Assembly: GCF_014201585.1 (NCBI RefSeq)
Contig: NZ_JACHES010000008.1
Span: 81,143 to 145,142 of the forward strand
DNA from: Anoxybacillus tengchongensis
GTDB lineage: Bacteria; Bacillota; Bacilli; Bacillales; Anoxybacillaceae
Direction of reading: 5' to 3'
DNA: 64,000 bases
The position numbers were made by a program, and so were the translations under genes. Below, piece by piece: positions 39,017 through 50,326 of the stretch (within the stretch, counting starts at the first letter, position 1; each line of letters begins with the position of its first letter). The notes beneath the pieces are model-generated. The model made no database searches and was not told the origin of the DNA. It saw only the letters and a program-made list of their open reading frames with translations.

Positions 39017-40531
39017 ATGATGGTGAACATTTATGAAGAAATTGAAGCGCTTATTCAATATGCGCTCCATCATCGTTTAATAGAACGAGAAGATGTCATT
39101 TATACGCGCAATCGTATATTAGCGTTGTTAAAATTGGACGAATGGCAACAAGTTGACATGATGCCTTTCTCGAATCGCCCACTTGTGTCCATCTTACAAC
39201 GTATAATCCATTGGGCTGAAGAACATGGACAGTTTGTTGGAAAAACCGTTACAGATCGTGATTTATTTGATACAGAAATAATGAATTGTTTTGTGGCGCG
39301 TCCATCAACGATCATTCAAACATTTTATGAAAAATACAAAAGCAATAAGCAGGAAGCAACAACTTGGTTTTATGAGCTTAGTCAAGCGTCGAATTACATT
39401 CGCGTAGACCGAGTGAGGAAGAATAGACGGTGGAAAGCGCGTACGAAATACGGAGATATGGATATTACGATTAACTTATCTAAACCTGAAAAAGATCCTC
39501 GGGATATTGCCCGCATGAAAGAAACAAAAGAGCAGCATTATCCTACTTGCTTGTTATGCATCGAAAATGAAGGGTACGCAGGAACAATTCGTCATCCTGC
39601 ACGGGCGAACCATCGGATCATTCCTGTTGAGTTATGTGGAGAACGTTGGTTTTTTCAATATTCACCTTACGTTTATTACAACGAGCATTGCATCGTACTT
39701 CGCGATAAGCATGTACCAATGAAAATGGAAAGAAAAACGTTTGAACGGTTGCTTCATTTTGTCGATCAATTTCCGCATTACTTTATCGGCTCCAATGCGG
39801 ATTTACCAATTGTAGGCGGATCAATTTTATCACATGATCATTTTCAAGGTGGACAATATACATTTGCGATTGAAAAAGCTCCATCTGATTTTACGTTTAC
39901 ATTGCCAGCTTATCCTCATGTACAAATGAGCATTGTTCGTTGGCCGATGTCAGTTATACGTATACGTGGAGCAAAGCACGATGTACTACAAGCGAGTGAT
40001 TTAATTTATAAAGAGTGGCAAACATATAGCGATCCTCAAGTGGATATATATGCACAAACAAACGGTGTACCTCACAATACAGTCACGCCCATTGCTCGTC
40101 GACGTGGGGAGTTGTACGAGATGGACATCGTGTTAAGAAACAATCGCACATCCACGCAACATCCGTACGGTATTTTTCATCCACATGAGGAGTTGCATCA
40201 TATTAAAAAAGAAAATATCGGTTTAATCGAAGTGATGGGGTTAGCGGTATTGCCTAGTCGATTAGCGGACGAATTAGAAGGTGTAGCGCTATATTTGAAA
40301 AACAAAACAACGAAAGAACAATGGGAACCGTCATTACTGAAACATTGGGAATGGGTGCAAGACATCATGGAAAGACATTCTGTCATCGATGATGTGCATG
40401 AATTATTAAAAGAGGAAGTAGGGAAACGATTTGAGCAAGTGCTCGAGCATGCAGGTGTATTTAAACGAACGGAAGAAGGAAAAGAAGCGTTTCATCGGTT
40501 TATTCGTCATATTCAAGAACGAAATCACTAA
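39017..40531 (+). CDS. galT: Galactose-1-phosphate uridylyltransferase (long, Bacillus-type GalT)
   Basis: Transfers UMP from UDP-glucose to galactose 1-phosphate. The 504-residue protein belongs to the longer Gram-positive GalT class rather than the about 350-residue enteric type. Visible landmarks are CLLCIENEGYAGTIRHPARANHR (split by family into its CxxC-containing block, about 171-193), the active-site region SNADLPIVGGSILSHDHFQG (about 257-276) and HPHEELHHIKKENIGLIEVM near residue 395. It starts directly after the galE stop (ATG 39017; a second ATG follows) and the GH42 gene begins two bases after its stop. Confidence 0.94.
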   Translation: MMVNIYEEIEALIQYALHHRLIEREDVIYTRNRILALLKLDEWQQVDMMPFSNRPLVSILQRIIHWAEEHGQFVGKTVTDRDLFDTEIMNCFVARPSTIIQTFYEKYKSNKQEATTWFYELSQASNYIRVDRVRKNRRWKARTKYGDMDITINLSKPEKDPRDIARMKETKEQHYPTCLLCIENEGYAGTIRHPARANHRIIPVELCGERWFFQYSPYVYYNEHCIVLRDKHVPMKMERKTFERLLHFVDQFPHYFIGSNADLPIVGGSILSHDHFQGGQYTFAIEKAPSDFTFTLPAYPHVQMSIVRWPMSVIRIRGAKHDVLQASDLIYKEWQTYSDPQVDIYAQTNGVPHNTVTPIARRRGELYEMDIVLRNNRTSTQHPYGIFHPHEELHHIKKENIGLIEVMGLAVLPSRLADELEGVALYLKNKTTKEQWEPSLLKHWEWVQDIMERHSVIDDVHELLKEEVGKRFEQVLEHAGVFKRTEEGKEAFHRFIRHIQERNH

Positions 40532-40548
40532 AGATGGGGGAGAGAAAC

Positions 40549-42492
40549 GTGTATATCGGAGTGGACTACTATCCGGAATATTGGCCAAAAGAAATGATTG
40601 AAGAAGATATTCAAGGAATAAAAGCGCTTGGAGCTAACATCGTTCGCATCGGGGAATTTTCTTGGCACTTAATGGAACAAACAGAAGGAAATGTGGACTT
40701 CTCTTTTTTTGATGAAATAGTAAAAAGGTTGAAAGAAAACGGGCTTTCCATTATGTTTGGTACGCCGACAGCGACATTTCCTGCCTGGTTAGCAAAAAAA
40801 CACCCAGATATTTTATCAAAAGACGAATATGGACGTACTCGTGTTTTTGGAGGACGAAGACAATATTGTTTTAACTCGAAAACATATCGCTTATATGCAG
40901 CAAATATAACGGAACAGCTTGTTACACATTACAAAGATGAGGAAGCGATCGTTGCTTGGCAAATCGATAATGAATTTGGACATGAAGGAAGTGACATGTG
41001 TTATTGTGAACAGTGTCATCGTGAGTTTCAACAATTTTTGCAAGAAAAATATAAGCACATTGATGCGTTAAACGAAGCGTACGGAACAATTTTTTGGGGA
41101 CAGACGTATAACGATTTTTCAGAAATTCCAATGCCAACAAAAACAATCACAACGCATAATCCGTCTTTGCAGCTAGATTGGGCTCGTTTTCGTTCGTTTT
41201 CCGTCAATCGTTTTGCTCATGAAATGACAAACATTGTGAAAAAACATAAAGGATCACATCAGCAAGTAACGACAAACGTATCTGGCGGATTTTTTTACAA
41301 ATGGTTTGACCATGAAGAAAATGTGCGCCACATGGACTTCGTGTCTTATGATAACTATCCGGTATGGGGAGGGCTAGACGAGCCAATTTCTCCTGCAGCG
41401 ATTGCGATGAGCCACGATTTCAATCGTGGGTTGCTCGGGAAAAATTATTGGATTGTTGAAGAACTGATGGGAGCGCAAGGGCATGAAATGATTGGATATT
41501 TACCGCGACCGAATCAAGCAAAAATGTGGTCGTATCAGGCGTTCGCTCACGGATGTACGAATATGTTATATTTTAGTTGGCGCGGAATGGATCGAGGAGC
41601 AGAGCAATTTTGTTATGGGATTGTAGATCATAGTAATATACGCGGAAGAAAATATAAAGAAGTACAATCTGTTTTTTCACATGTTCCGAAATTTGAACAT
41701 GTGTTACAATCGCCTATTCAAGCAGATATAGCTGTCTTATATGATTACGACAATATTTGGTCGTGGCGCTTTCAGCCACAAAGCAAGGCGTTTGATTTTA
41801 CAACGGAACTTCTTCGGTTATATGAGCCGTTTTATCGTTTAAACGCAAACATTGACGTCATTCCTGTGTCGCGTGATTTTTCAACATATAAAGTACTCCT
41901 CGTTCCAGTGTTACAAATCATCGATGAAACATTAGCCGAAAAATTGAAAACGTTTGCCCGATCTGGTGGGACGATTATATTTTCTTTCCGAACAGGATTA
42001 AAAAACAAACAAAACAACATCCATTTTAAACATATATTACCTGCATATGTGAGTGACCTTGTCGGTGCGTATATTCACGAAGTGGAATCGCTTGCACATC
42101 GTCATGTTTCGATTGTTGGTGAGGGGCGATGGAAAGGTCGAAAAGCGATGTGTTCCGTTTGGCGCGACTTGCTTGAGCCGACAACAGCCAACGTGTTATA
42201 TCGATATGACGATCCATTTTATCCACTTGCTGCGATAACAGAAAATCAATATGGTGATGGGAACGTGTATTATATTGGTGGTGGAATAGACCGCCATGTT
42301 CTTGATGATCTCGCCAAAGACATTGTGCAAAAACATCACATATGGCATGTACAAAGTGACGAGGGTGTCGAAGTATATCGACGTGTATGTGATGATGGCG
42401 AGTATATGTTCGTCCTAAATCATACAGATCAAGAAAAACAATTTCGCGATTTGATTCTCAAACCGTATGATAGTCAAATTGTTAAAATTTAG
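40549..42492 (+). CDS. Beta-galactosidase, glycoside hydrolase family 42
   Basis: Intracellular beta-galactosidase of about 647 residues with no signal peptide. The TIM barrel carries acid/base E142 in WQIDNEFG and nucleophile E304 in YWIVEELMG. The four cysteines of the GH42 zinc site are present (C107, C151, C153, C156 in CYCEQC). The trimerisation and beta domains follow. GTG 40549 is chosen because GGGGGAG lies seven bases before it, while ATG 40534 precedes that site. Substrates of GH42 are often galacto-oligosaccharides rather than lactose; galactose released here feeds galK-galE-galT. Related genes are called bgaB or ganA. Confidence 0.93.
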   Translation: MYIGVDYYPEYWPKEMIEEDIQGIKALGANIVRIGEFSWHLMEQTEGNVDFSFFDEIVKRLKENGLSIMFGTPTATFPAWLAKKHPDILSKDEYGRTRVFGGRRQYCFNSKTYRLYAANITEQLVTHYKDEEAIVAWQIDNEFGHEGSDMCYCEQCHREFQQFLQEKYKHIDALNEAYGTIFWGQTYNDFSEIPMPTKTITTHNPSLQLDWARFRSFSVNRFAHEMTNIVKKHKGSHQQVTTNVSGGFFYKWFDHEENVRHMDFVSYDNYPVWGGLDEPISPAAIAMSHDFNRGLLGKNYWIVEELMGAQGHEMIGYLPRPNQAKMWSYQAFAHGCTNMLYFSWRGMDRGAEQFCYGIVDHSNIRGRKYKEVQSVFSHVPKFEHVLQSPIQADIAVLYDYDNIWSWRFQPQSKAFDFTTELLRLYEPFYRLNANIDVIPVSRDFSTYKVLLVPVLQIIDETLAEKLKTFARSGGTIIFSFRTGLKNKQNNIHFKHILPAYVSDLVGAYIHEVESLAHRHVSIVGEGRWKGRKAMCSVWRDLLEPTTANVLYRYDDPFYPLAAITENQYGDGNVYYIGGGIDRHVLDDLAKDIVQKHHIWHVQSDEGVEVYRRVCDDGEYMFVLNHTDQEKQFRDLILKPYDSQIVKI

Positions 42493-43560
<1,068 letters not shown>

Positions 43561-43588
43561 TGATATTAGTAAAAAGGAGTACAAAAAC

Positions 43589-44641
43589 ATGAAGCTTGTA
43601 CAAGAGCGACGAACAGAAATCAACGGTCACCCGATCATCGCATTTACGCTTGCAAATGATCATGGAATGGAGATCACTTGTTTAAACTACGGTTGTATGA
43701 TTACAAGCATACTTGTTCCTGATAAAAATGGAAACTATGAAAATGTCGTTTTGGCATTTGATGAATTTTCTTCTTATTTGACAAACCGTCCATACTTAGG
43801 AACTGTCATCGGGAGGGTAGCGGGAAGGATAAAAAATAGTTGTTTTGAATTAAATAGGAAAAAATATAAGCTATATGAAAATGAAAACAAAAACCATCTA
43901 CATGGTGGAAAGAAAGGCTTTCATCATGTTATTTGGCAAGCAGCAGGATTCTCAAAAAAAGAAGAAGTCGGTGTACGTTTTTTACATCGAAGTGTTGATG
44001 GAGAAGAAGGATATCCAGGAAATGTTGATGTACAAGTCACATATACGTTAAATAATCAAAATGAGCTCATCATTTCTTACCATGCCATTTCAGATCAAGA
44101 CACTCCGCTTACATTAACAAATCATACGTACTTTAATTTAAGCGGTAACGCACAAAGAGATATTTTGCAACATGAATTGAAAATAAAAAGTGATCGATTT
44201 TTACCATTAGATCACGAATTTATCCCGACTGGAGAAATAAAGGATGTAGCGGGTACACCTTTTGATTTGCGTCAAGGGAAAACGCTAAAAGAAGTCATCA
44301 ATTCAACAGATCCGCAAATTTGTTTCGTCGGGCACGGATATGACCATCCATTCGTGTTAAATGCTCATTATGAGGAAGAAATCGTCTTGTTCGATCCGAA
44401 AAGCGGACGGACATTAGTAGTCGAAACAGACGAACCAGGGGTCGTAGTATACACAGGAAATCATCTTCCTAATGGAGAAAAGATGAACGGTGTACTTTCG
44501 AGAAAATATTTAGGCATTTGTTTAGAAACACAAGCGTTACCAGATGCGGTACATCATCCACATTTTCCGTCTTGCATTTTGCGAGCAGGAGAAGTGTATT
44601 CATCGACGACAAAATATGCATTTCGTGTGTCATATGAATAG
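43589..44641 (+). CDS. galM: Aldose 1-epimerase (galactose mutarotase)
   Basis: Interconverts alpha and beta anomers of galactose so that beta-galactosidase product becomes galactokinase substrate. The 350-residue beta-sandwich protein has GRVAGRIKNSCF (R near residue 76), the catalytic histidine in TLTNHTYFNLSG (about 177) and the late glutamate in GICLETQALPDAVHHP (about 309). Ribosome site AAAAGGAG precedes ATG 43589. It is separated from the regulator by a terminator but a TTAGTAAAA half-site resembling the gal operators lies before it, so it may be co-regulated. Confidence 0.94.
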   Translation: MKLVQERRTEINGHPIIAFTLANDHGMEITCLNYGCMITSILVPDKNGNYENVVLAFDEFSSYLTNRPYLGTVIGRVAGRIKNSCFELNRKKYKLYENENKNHLHGGKKGFHHVIWQAAGFSKKEEVGVRFLHRSVDGEEGYPGNVDVQVTYTLNNQNELIISYHAISDQDTPLTLTNHTYFNLSGNAQRDILQHELKIKSDRFLPLDHEFIPTGEIKDVAGTPFDLRQGKTLKEVINSTDPQICFVGHGYDHPFVLNAHYEEEIVLFDPKSGRTLVVETDEPGVVVYTGNHLPNGEKMNGVLSRKYLGICLETQALPDAVHHPHFPSCILRAGEVYSSTTKYAFRVSYE

Positions 44642-44654
44642 GGGCGACAATGTG

Positions 44655-44686
44655 AAAATAGCCTTCAACGCGAAGGCTATTTTTTT
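44655..44686. terminator. Bidirectional terminator between galM and sspI
   Basis: AAAATAGCCTTC - AACGC - GAAGGCTATTTT, a perfect 12-bp stem flanked by A and T runs; serves the converging genes. Confidence 0.93.
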
Positions 44687-44886
44687 ACGGCTTCTTCTAA
44701 TGTGGCAAGCATTGATTGTTTTTGTTCCTCTGTTGCGTGATTCCATAACGCTTCAAATAAAACGCCAAGACCAGGTAAATATTTTTCTTCGCCTTGTTGA
44801 ATCGCATCAACGATCGTATGCTCAAGCTGGTCTTTTGAGCTGTTTGCGACGTTTGCCATGACGGCACCGCGTAAATTAAAGTCCAT
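44677..44886 (-). CDS. sspI: Small acid-soluble spore protein SspI
   Basis: A 69-residue minor spore protein of the SspI family, made in the forespore. The sequence [13 protein letters not shown] ... [20 protein letters not shown] closely follows B. subtilis SspI, including the invariant GVLFEALW region. ATG 44886 is chosen: GGAGTG lies just before it on the minus strand, while an upstream in-frame GTG at 44895 overlaps that site. Only minus-strand core gene in this half; confirms that the organism sporulates. Confidence 0.94.
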   Translation of the reverse strand: MDFNLRGAVMANVANSSKDQLEHTIVDAIQQGEEKYLPGLGVLFEALWNHATEEQKQSMLATLEEAVKK

Positions 44887-44969
44887 TGTTTTCACTCCAT
44901 TCTTTATGTATTGCGTAAGTAGTTTTTGCTATAATGGTAACTACTATTCATAAAAGAGGAGAGAGAAAC

Positions 44970-45494
44970 ATGGAAAAAGCAACATTTGCTGGCGGATGTT
45001 TTTGGTGCATGGTCACTCCGTTTGAAGAACTTGACGGCATTTATGGCATTGTTTCCGGATACACAGGCGGTCATGTGGAACATCCGACGTACGAACAAGT
45101 GAAAACAGGAACGACAGGACATTATGAAGCGGTGCAAATTACGTTTGATCCAGATGTGTTTCCGTATGAAAAATTGTTGGAGTTATATTGGTGTCAAATT
45201 GATCCAACGGATGACGGTGGACAATTTCATGATCGTGGTCCACAATATCGAACAGCGATTTTTTATCATAATGAGCGACAAAAAACATTAGCGGAGCAAT
45301 CGAAAAAACAACTAGAAGAAAGCGGACGTTTTTCAAAACCGATTGTGACAAAAATTTTACCTGCGACAACGTTTTATCCAGCAGAAGACTATCATCAAAA
45401 TTACCATAAAAAAAATCCGAAACATTATAAAGAAGACCGCGCTGCCTCAGGCCGCGATGAATTTATTGCGAAACATTGGGGGAACAACGAGTGA
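44970..45494 (+). CDS. msrA: Peptide methionine sulfoxide reductase MsrA
   Basis: Reduces the S epimer of methionine sulfoxide in proteins, repairing oxidative damage. The 174-residue protein has the catalytic motif GGCFWC at residues 8-13 (C10 nucleophile, C13), then [15 protein letters not shown]. No MsrB domain is fused. ATG 44970 lies behind GAGGAGAGAG; the frame upstream to 44934 lacks support. ysgA starts inside its last four bases, so the two are coupled. This gene is an extra between sspI and ysgA compared with B. subtilis. Confidence 0.95.
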   Translation: MEKATFAGGCFWCMVTPFEELDGIYGIVSGYTGGHVEHPTYEQVKTGTTGHYEAVQITFDPDVFPYEKLLELYWCQIDPTDDGGQFHDRGPQYRTAIFYHNERQKTLAEQSKKQLEESGRFSKPIVTKILPATTFYPAEDYHQNYHKKNPKHYKEDRAASGRDEFIAKHWGNNE

Positions 45495-46243
45495 AACGAA
45501 TTGAATCGCCGAAAAATGAGCGAGTAAAGCAATGGAAAAAACTTTTAACGAAAAAAGGACGCGACAAAACCGGTCTGTTTCTCATTGAAGGGTTTCATTT
45601 AGTAGAAGAGGCGGTCAAAAGTGGCGTTCATATCGAAGAACTGATTGTTGCGGAGCATGCGATCATCCCAGCAACTTGGAACATTGCCCATATTCCGATG
45701 ACGATTGTGATCGACGATGTGATCAAAGCGATTAGCGATACAGAAACACCGCAAGGCATCGCAGCGGTATGTAAACAACTGCATTGGAACATTGATCATA
45801 TACAAACGGCATTGTTCATTGACGCCGTACAAGATCCCGGGAATGTAGGGACGATTATTCGCACAGCAGATGCTGCAGGAATAGACGTTGTCGTTGTTGG
45901 GGAAGGAAGTGCAGATGTATACAATGCAAAAGTGATTCGCGCCACGCAAGGTTCGTTGTTTCACTTCCCTGTTATAAAAGGAGATATTGGGCAATGGATC
46001 GCTCGCTTCCAAAACAAGCATATCCCCATTTATGGAACATCGCTTCAAAATGGGGTAGACTACCGTTCTGTATCTCCTTCTTCATCGTTTGCATTAATTG
46101 TTGGAAATGAAGGAAGCGGAGTAAGCGATAAGTGGCTACAACAGACGGCAACAAATTTATATGTGCCGATTTACGGGAAGGCAGAATCGTTAAACGTAGC
46201 CGTTGCAACAGGGATTTTACTTTACCATTTGCAGAAAAAATAA
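45491..46243 (+). CDS. ysgA: TrmH/SpoU family RNA 2'-O-methyltransferase YsgA
   Basis: SPOUT-class RNA ribose methyltransferase of 250 residues, probably acting on 23S rRNA. The N-terminal substrate-binding domain (about 5-95) is followed by the knotted catalytic domain with motif 1 [18 protein letters not shown] (about 117-134), motif 2 [12 protein letters not shown] (about 203-214) and motif 3 [18 protein letters not shown] (about 225-242). GTG 45491 overlaps the msrA stop codon (GTGA). Precedes pheST as in B. subtilis. Confidence 0.92.
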   Translation: MKRIESPKNERVKQWKKLLTKKGRDKTGLFLIEGFHLVEEAVKSGVHIEELIVAEHAIIPATWNIAHIPMTIVIDDVIKAISDTETPQGIAAVCKQLHWNIDHIQTALFIDAVQDPGNVGTIIRTADAAGIDVVVVGEGSADVYNAKVIRATQGSLFHFPVIKGDIGQWIARFQNKHIPIYGTSLQNGVDYRSVSPSSSFALIVGNEGSGVSDKWLQQTATNLYVPIYGKAESLNVAVATGILLYHLQKK

Positions 46244-46299
46244 ACACATGTTTGTATCACCACCTTGCACCTTATTGCCTATTTGCTTATAATAAATGA

Positions 46300-46572
46300 A
46301 GAATTTCATCATACAAAAAACGATGATCGAGAAGAGTAACTTGCCGATCGCCATTCAGGGAGAAAACGCCATAGACTGCGAGCGTTTTTATGGTAGAAGC
46401 AAGTGAATTCACCTCGGGAGTTGGCGCTTGGACCATTTTGCGCATGCAAAATGTAAAGGCGTTCCGGTGTAAACCGTTATCTGAATGAAGTGAGCTATGC
46501 GAACGACATGGCTAACAAGGGTGGTACCGCGAGTGCACTCGTCCCTTACTTAAGGGGCGAGTTTTTTATTTT
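46300..46572 (+). promoter_or_regulatory. T-box riboswitch controlling pheST
   Basis: The T-box sequence AAGGGTGGTACCGCG is at 46517-46531, followed by terminator ACTCGTCCCTTA / TAAGGGGCGAGT with a T6 tail (46537-46568). A TTC triplet (phenylalanine codon) at 46408-46410, in GTGAATTCACC, is in the expected specifier position. The 5' arm of Stem I begins near 46320. Uncharged tRNA-Phe should allow transcription into pheS. Confidence 0.92.
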
Positions 46573-46597
46573 TATACATAACAAGGGAGGGTATTCC

Positions 46598-47632
46598 ATG
46601 AAAGAGCGGTTACAACAGCTTCAACAAGAAGCGCTTGAAAAAATTGAACAGGCAAATGATTTAAAAGCGCTCAATGATGTGCGTGTGGCGTATCTCGGCA
46701 AAAAAGGACCAATTACGGAAGTGCTACGCGGGATGGGGGCGCTGTCGCCTGAAGAACGTCCAATTATGGGAGCGCTTGTCAACGACGTGCGTGAAGCGAT
46801 TCAACGAGCGTTAGAGGCAAAGCAAGCAACGCTTGAACAAGCAGAAGTCGAGAAAAAATTGGCGTCTGAAGCGATTGACGTGACACTTCCAGGGCGCCCG
46901 ATCAGACGCGGCAACCATCATCCGTTAACGCGCGTTATTGAAGAAATTGAAGATTTGTTTATCGGCATGGGCTATACGATTGCTGAAGGTCCAGAAGTAG
47001 AGCAAGATTATTACAACTTTGAAGCGCTCAATTTGCCAAAAGGTCATCCTGCGCGCGATATGCAAGATTCGTTTTATATAACAGAGGAAATTTTATTGCG
47101 TACGCATACGTCACCTGTGCAAGCAAGAACGATGGAAAAACATCAAGGGCGCGGTCCTGTAAAAATCATTTGCCCGGGAAAAGTGTATCGCCGCGACAAC
47201 GATGATGCAACGCATTCCCATCAATTTACACAAATCGAAGGACTTGTTGTAGACGAAAACATTCGCATGAGCGATTTAAAAGGAACGTTACGTGAATTTG
47301 CGCGCAAAATGTTTGGCGAAGATCGCGATATTCGCTTCCGCCCAAGCTTTTTCCCATTTACAGAACCGTCTGTTGAAGTCGACGTTTCATGTTTTAATTG
47401 CGGCGGAAACGGTTGTAGCGTATGTAAAGGAACAGGTTGGATTGAAATTTTAGGGGCAGGGATGGTTCATCCGAACGTACTTGAAATGGCAGGATTTGAT
47501 TCGAAAAAATATACCGGCTTTGCGTTCGGTATGGGTCCGGAGCGTATTGCAATGTTAAAATACGGCATTGATGATATTCGTCATTTTTATCAAAACGACA
47601 TTCGTTTCTTACAACAATTTCATCGGGTGTAA
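46598..47632 (+). CDS. pheS: Phenylalanyl-tRNA synthetase alpha subunit
   Basis: Catalytic subunit of the alpha2-beta2 class II synthetase for tRNA-Phe. The 344-residue protein has an N-terminal tRNA-binding coiled coil (about 1-85) and the class II core with [16 protein letters not shown], motif 2 [17 protein letters not shown] and motif 3 [19 protein letters not shown] 46598 follows AAGGGAGGG; the frame upstream to 46490 runs through the T-box terminator. pheT follows after 15 bases. Confidence 0.97.
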   Translation: MKERLQQLQQEALEKIEQANDLKALNDVRVAYLGKKGPITEVLRGMGALSPEERPIMGALVNDVREAIQRALEAKQATLEQAEVEKKLASEAIDVTLPGRPIRRGNHHPLTRVIEEIEDLFIGMGYTIAEGPEVEQDYYNFEALNLPKGHPARDMQDSFYITEEILLRTHTSPVQARTMEKHQGRGPVKIICPGKVYRRDNDDATHSHQFTQIEGLVVDENIRMSDLKGTLREFARKMFGEDRDIRFRPSFFPFTEPSVEVDVSCFNCGGNGCSVCKGTGWIEILGAGMVHPNVLEMAGFDSKKYTGFAFGMGPERIAMLKYGIDDIRHFYQNDIRFLQQFHRV

Positions 47633-47647
47633 AAGGAGGGGTTGGCG

Positions 47648-50062
47648 ATGTTCGTTTCATATAAATGGCTACAGGAATACGTTGATTTAGCAGGCATTAC
47701 CGCAAAAGAATTAGCCGATCGCATCACGAAAGCAGGCATTGAAGTAGAAAGCGTCGAGGTGCGCAATAAAGGAATACAAGGTGTCGTCATCGGACATGTA
47801 CTTGAGCGTGAACAACATCCGAACGCCGATAAATTAAGTAAATGTTTCGTCGATATTGGTGAAGGAGAGCCGGTGCAAATTATTTGCGGGGCGCCGAACG
47901 TCGCAAAAGGACAAAAGGTCGCTGTTGCTAAAGTTGGTGCCGTATTGCCTGGCAACTTTAAAATTAAACGCGCCAAACTGCGCGGTGAAGAATCGAACGG
48001 CATGATTTGTTCGTTACAAGAACTTGGCGTGGAGTCAAAGTTAGTGCCGAAAGAATACGCCGACGGCATTTTCGTTTTCCCAAGCGATGCGCCAGTCGGA
48101 GCCGATGCGCTACAATTACTTTACTTAGATGACGAAGTGCTAGAACTTAGTTTAACACCAAACCGTGCCGATTGTTTAAACATGATCGGCGTCGCTTATG
48201 AAGTGGCAGCGATTTTAGGAAGAAGTGTAAAGCTTCCGACAATCGAACTTCACGAAAACAGCGAAAGCGTTCACGATTATATTTCTGTCCGCGTCGATGC
48301 GCCAGAAGACAATCCGCTATACGCAGGACGCATCGTGAAAGACGTGAAAATTGGTCCGTCTCCGCTTTGGATGCAAGCGCGCTTAATGGCGGCCGGCATC
48401 CGCCCGCATAACAATGTCGTTGATATTACGAACTACATTTTACTTGAATACGGTCAGCCGCTTCATGCGTTTGACTACGACCGGCTCGGTTCAAAAGAAA
48501 TCGTCGTTCGCCGCGCAAAAGCCGGTGAAACGATCGTGACGCTTGATGATGTAGAGCGCACGCTGACAGAAGAGCATCTCGTCATCACAAACGGGAAAGA
48601 GCCTGTCGCTTTAGCTGGTGTGATGGGCGGTGCGAATTCGGAAGTATGTGATGAAACAGTAAACGTATTTATTGAAGCGGCATATTTTAACGGGGCGACG
48701 ATTCGCCAAGCGGTCAAAGATCACGGATTGCGCAGCGAGTCGAGCACACGCTTTGAAAAAGGAATTGATCCTGCGCGCACGAAAGAAGCGCTTGACCGCG
48801 CAGCTGCGTTAATGGCGGAATATGCTAGCGGCGAAGTCGTTGGCGGCGTTGTCGAAGTCAACACGCTAACAAAAAAAGAAGTCGTCGTTACGATTACGTT
48901 AGATCGTATCAATCGCGTGCTTGGCACAACAATTACGAAAGAAGAAGTCGCAGGCATTTTGACGAACTTGCAATTTACATTTACAGAACATGACGGTACG
49001 TTTACGATTACTGTTCCGTCACGTCGTGCAGATATTACAATTGAAGAAGACATCATCGAAGAAGTGGCGCGTTTATATGGATACGACCATTTACCAGCAA
49101 CATTGCCGATCGGCGAGGCAAAGCCTGGGAAACTCACGCCATATCAAGCAAAGCGTCGCCACGTGCGCCGTTATTTAGAAGATGCGGGCTTGTTCCAAGC
49201 GATTACGTACTCGCTCACAAACGAAGCAAAAGCGACGATGTTTGCGCTTGAAACAGCTACACCAATTCGCCTAGCATTGCCGATGAGCGAAGAGCGCAGC
49301 GTCTTACGACAAAGCTTAGTGCCACACTTGCTAGAGGCGGCAAGCTACAACCGCGCTCGCCAAGTCGAAAACGTCGCGCTATATGAAATCGGCTCGGTAT
49401 ACTTAGCTAACGGCGAACATGAACTGCCGAACGAAAAAGAACGTCTCGCAGGCGTTCTGACAGGTGTATGGCATGCCCATTTATGGCAAGGAGAGAAAAA
49501 AGCAGTTGATTTTTATGTCGCAAAAGGCATTGTAGATGGCTTGTTTGCGTTGCTAGGATTAGAGAGCCGCATCGAATACAAGCAAGCAAAACGCGAGTAC
49601 CTTCATCCAGGACGTACAGCCGATATGTTGTTGGACGGCAAAACAATCGGCTTTATCGGTCAGCTACATCCGAACGTGCAAAAACAATTTGATTTGAAAG
49701 AAACGTACGTTTTTGAGCTAGACCTTGAAGCTTTATTAAAAGCGGAAGTAGGTGACATTCGCTATACAGCGATTCCACGCTTCCCGTCGATTACGCGCGA
49801 CATTGCCCTTGTCGTTGATGAGCATATCGTAGCAGGTGACCTCGAGCGAGCAATTATTGAAGCAGGCGGAGAGCTATTAAAAGAAGTAACGATTTTCGAC
49901 GTTTACAAAGGCGACCGCCTTCCAGAAGGAAAAAAATCGATCGCCTTCTCGCTCCGCTACTACGACCCAGAGCGGACATTAACAGATGAAGAAGTCACAA
50001 ACGTTCACGAACAAGTGATCAAAGCGGTCGAACAACAATTCGGCGCCACATTGCGCGCATAA
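47648..50062 (+). CDS. pheT: Phenylalanyl-tRNA synthetase beta subunit
   Basis: The 804-residue beta subunit, which helps bind and edit. It contains an N-terminal EMAP/tRNA-binding domain (about 40-150), B3/B4 editing region (about 205-400), B5 (about 405-480), a catalytic-like core, and a C-terminal anticodon-binding FDX domain ([20 protein letters not shown], about 710-729). ATG 47648 follows AAAGGAGGGG; TTG 47642 is the alternative. In B. subtilis rnhC and zapA follow pheT; here an accessory region begins after the terminator instead. Confidence 0.97.
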   Translation: MFVSYKWLQEYVDLAGITAKELADRITKAGIEVESVEVRNKGIQGVVIGHVLEREQHPNADKLSKCFVDIGEGEPVQIICGAPNVAKGQKVAVAKVGAVLPGNFKIKRAKLRGEESNGMICSLQELGVESKLVPKEYADGIFVFPSDAPVGADALQLLYLDDEVLELSLTPNRADCLNMIGVAYEVAAILGRSVKLPTIELHENSESVHDYISVRVDAPEDNPLYAGRIVKDVKIGPSPLWMQARLMAAGIRPHNNVVDITNYILLEYGQPLHAFDYDRLGSKEIVVRRAKAGETIVTLDDVERTLTEEHLVITNGKEPVALAGVMGGANSEVCDETVNVFIEAAYFNGATIRQAVKDHGLRSESSTRFEKGIDPARTKEALDRAAALMAEYASGEVVGGVVEVNTLTKKEVVVTITLDRINRVLGTTITKEEVAGILTNLQFTFTEHDGTFTITVPSRRADITIEEDIIEEVARLYGYDHLPATLPIGEAKPGKLTPYQAKRRHVRRYLEDAGLFQAITYSLTNEAKATMFALETATPIRLALPMSEERSVLRQSLVPHLLEAASYNRARQVENVALYEIGSVYLANGEHELPNEKERLAGVLTGVWHAHLWQGEKKAVDFYVAKGIVDGLFALLGLESRIEYKQAKREYLHPGRTADMLLDGKTIGFIGQLHPNVQKQFDLKETYVFELDLEALLKAEVGDIRYTAIPRFPSITRDIALVVDEHIVAGDLERAIIEAGGELLKEVTIFDVYKGDRLPEGKKSIAFSLRYYDPERTLTDEEVTNVHEQVIKAVEQQFGATLRA

Positions 50063-50069
50063 AACGAAT

Positions 50070-50106
50070 CCCCCATCTAATGCATAAGCATTGGATGGGG
50101 GTTTTT
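50070..50106 (+). terminator. Intrinsic terminator after pheT
   Basis: CCCCCATCTAATGC - ATAA - GCATTGGATGGGGG, a 14-bp stem with one G-T pair, followed by TTTTT. It marks the boundary between core chromosome and accessory island. Confidence 0.95.
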
Positions 50107-50110
50107 ATGT

Positions 50111-50137
50111 CCTTGTCGGATCGGTGAGGGCGTTTTT
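50111..50137 (+). other. Decayed copy of the comA terminator
   Basis: CGGATCGGTGAGGGC followed by a T run repeats the loop and right arm of the terminator after comA (58355-58371), while the left arm (CCTTGTCG) now pairs mainly by G-T wobbles. It directly precedes a promoter that is also related to the one after comA, so a comA-downstream segment was probably copied here. Confidence 0.55.
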
Positions 50138-50145
50138 TGTCCAGT

Positions 50146-50233
50146 CCGCCAAAATTGGCGGGCGCACCGTCAAAAAAATGGCGGGGTTCCGACACAAGTT
50201 GGCGGTGAAGGAGGGAGAAAATGGAGGTATAAT
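50146..50233 (+). promoter_or_regulatory. ComA-type promoter, copy 1 (before the small membrane protein)
   Basis: Proximal site: TGGCGG (50179-50184), 4 bases, CCGACA (50189-50194), 5 bases, TGGCGG (50200-50205); the direct repeats are 21 bp apart. The -10 TATAAT (50228-50233) starts 23 bases after the end of the last repeat. The -35 position holds GTGAAG, far from consensus, implying activator dependence. Distal site: palindrome CCGCCAAAATTGGCGG (50146-50161) and TTGGCG-N7-CGTCAA (50155-50173). The B. subtilis ComA box is TTGCGG-N4-CCGCAA with an extra downstream half-site, which this layout resembles. Confidence 0.65.
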
Positions 50234-50271
50234 GAGGTTGAATAGGAAAAATATATAAGGAGGATATTTTT

Positions 50272-50298
50272 ATGAAGAATAAATGTCTTAACTCGTAG
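50272..50298 (+). CDS. Possible 8-codon leader peptide before the hairpin, copy 1
   Basis: ATG 50272 stands behind a very strong ribosome site (AAGGAGG, 50258-50264) and reads MKNKCLNS before a TAG that lies inside the left arm of the hairpin at 50290. A peptide of eight residues is unlikely to act on its own; the arrangement suggests that a translating ribosome would open the hairpin. The second repeat copy at 63897 also has a short ORF that runs into the same hairpin. Speculative. Confidence 0.3.
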   Translation: MKNKCLNS

Positions 50299-50326
50299 TT
50301 CTAGTTCTCAACTAGCACTACGAGTT
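50290..50326 (+). repeat. Strong leader hairpin, copy 1
   Basis: AACTCGTAGTTCTAGTT (50290-50306) pairs with AACTAGCACTACGAGTT (50310-50326), 17 bp with one mismatch (T300 with C316) and a CTC loop. No T run follows, so it is not a normal terminator. The ribosome site GAGGTG of the membrane protein gene lies 17 bases downstream. Confidence 0.75.

Noticed and set aside
50290..50326. Hairpin read as an intrinsic terminator
   Set aside because: No T run follows the stem, and the same hairpin is kept before the same gene at 63908, so a leader role is more likely.
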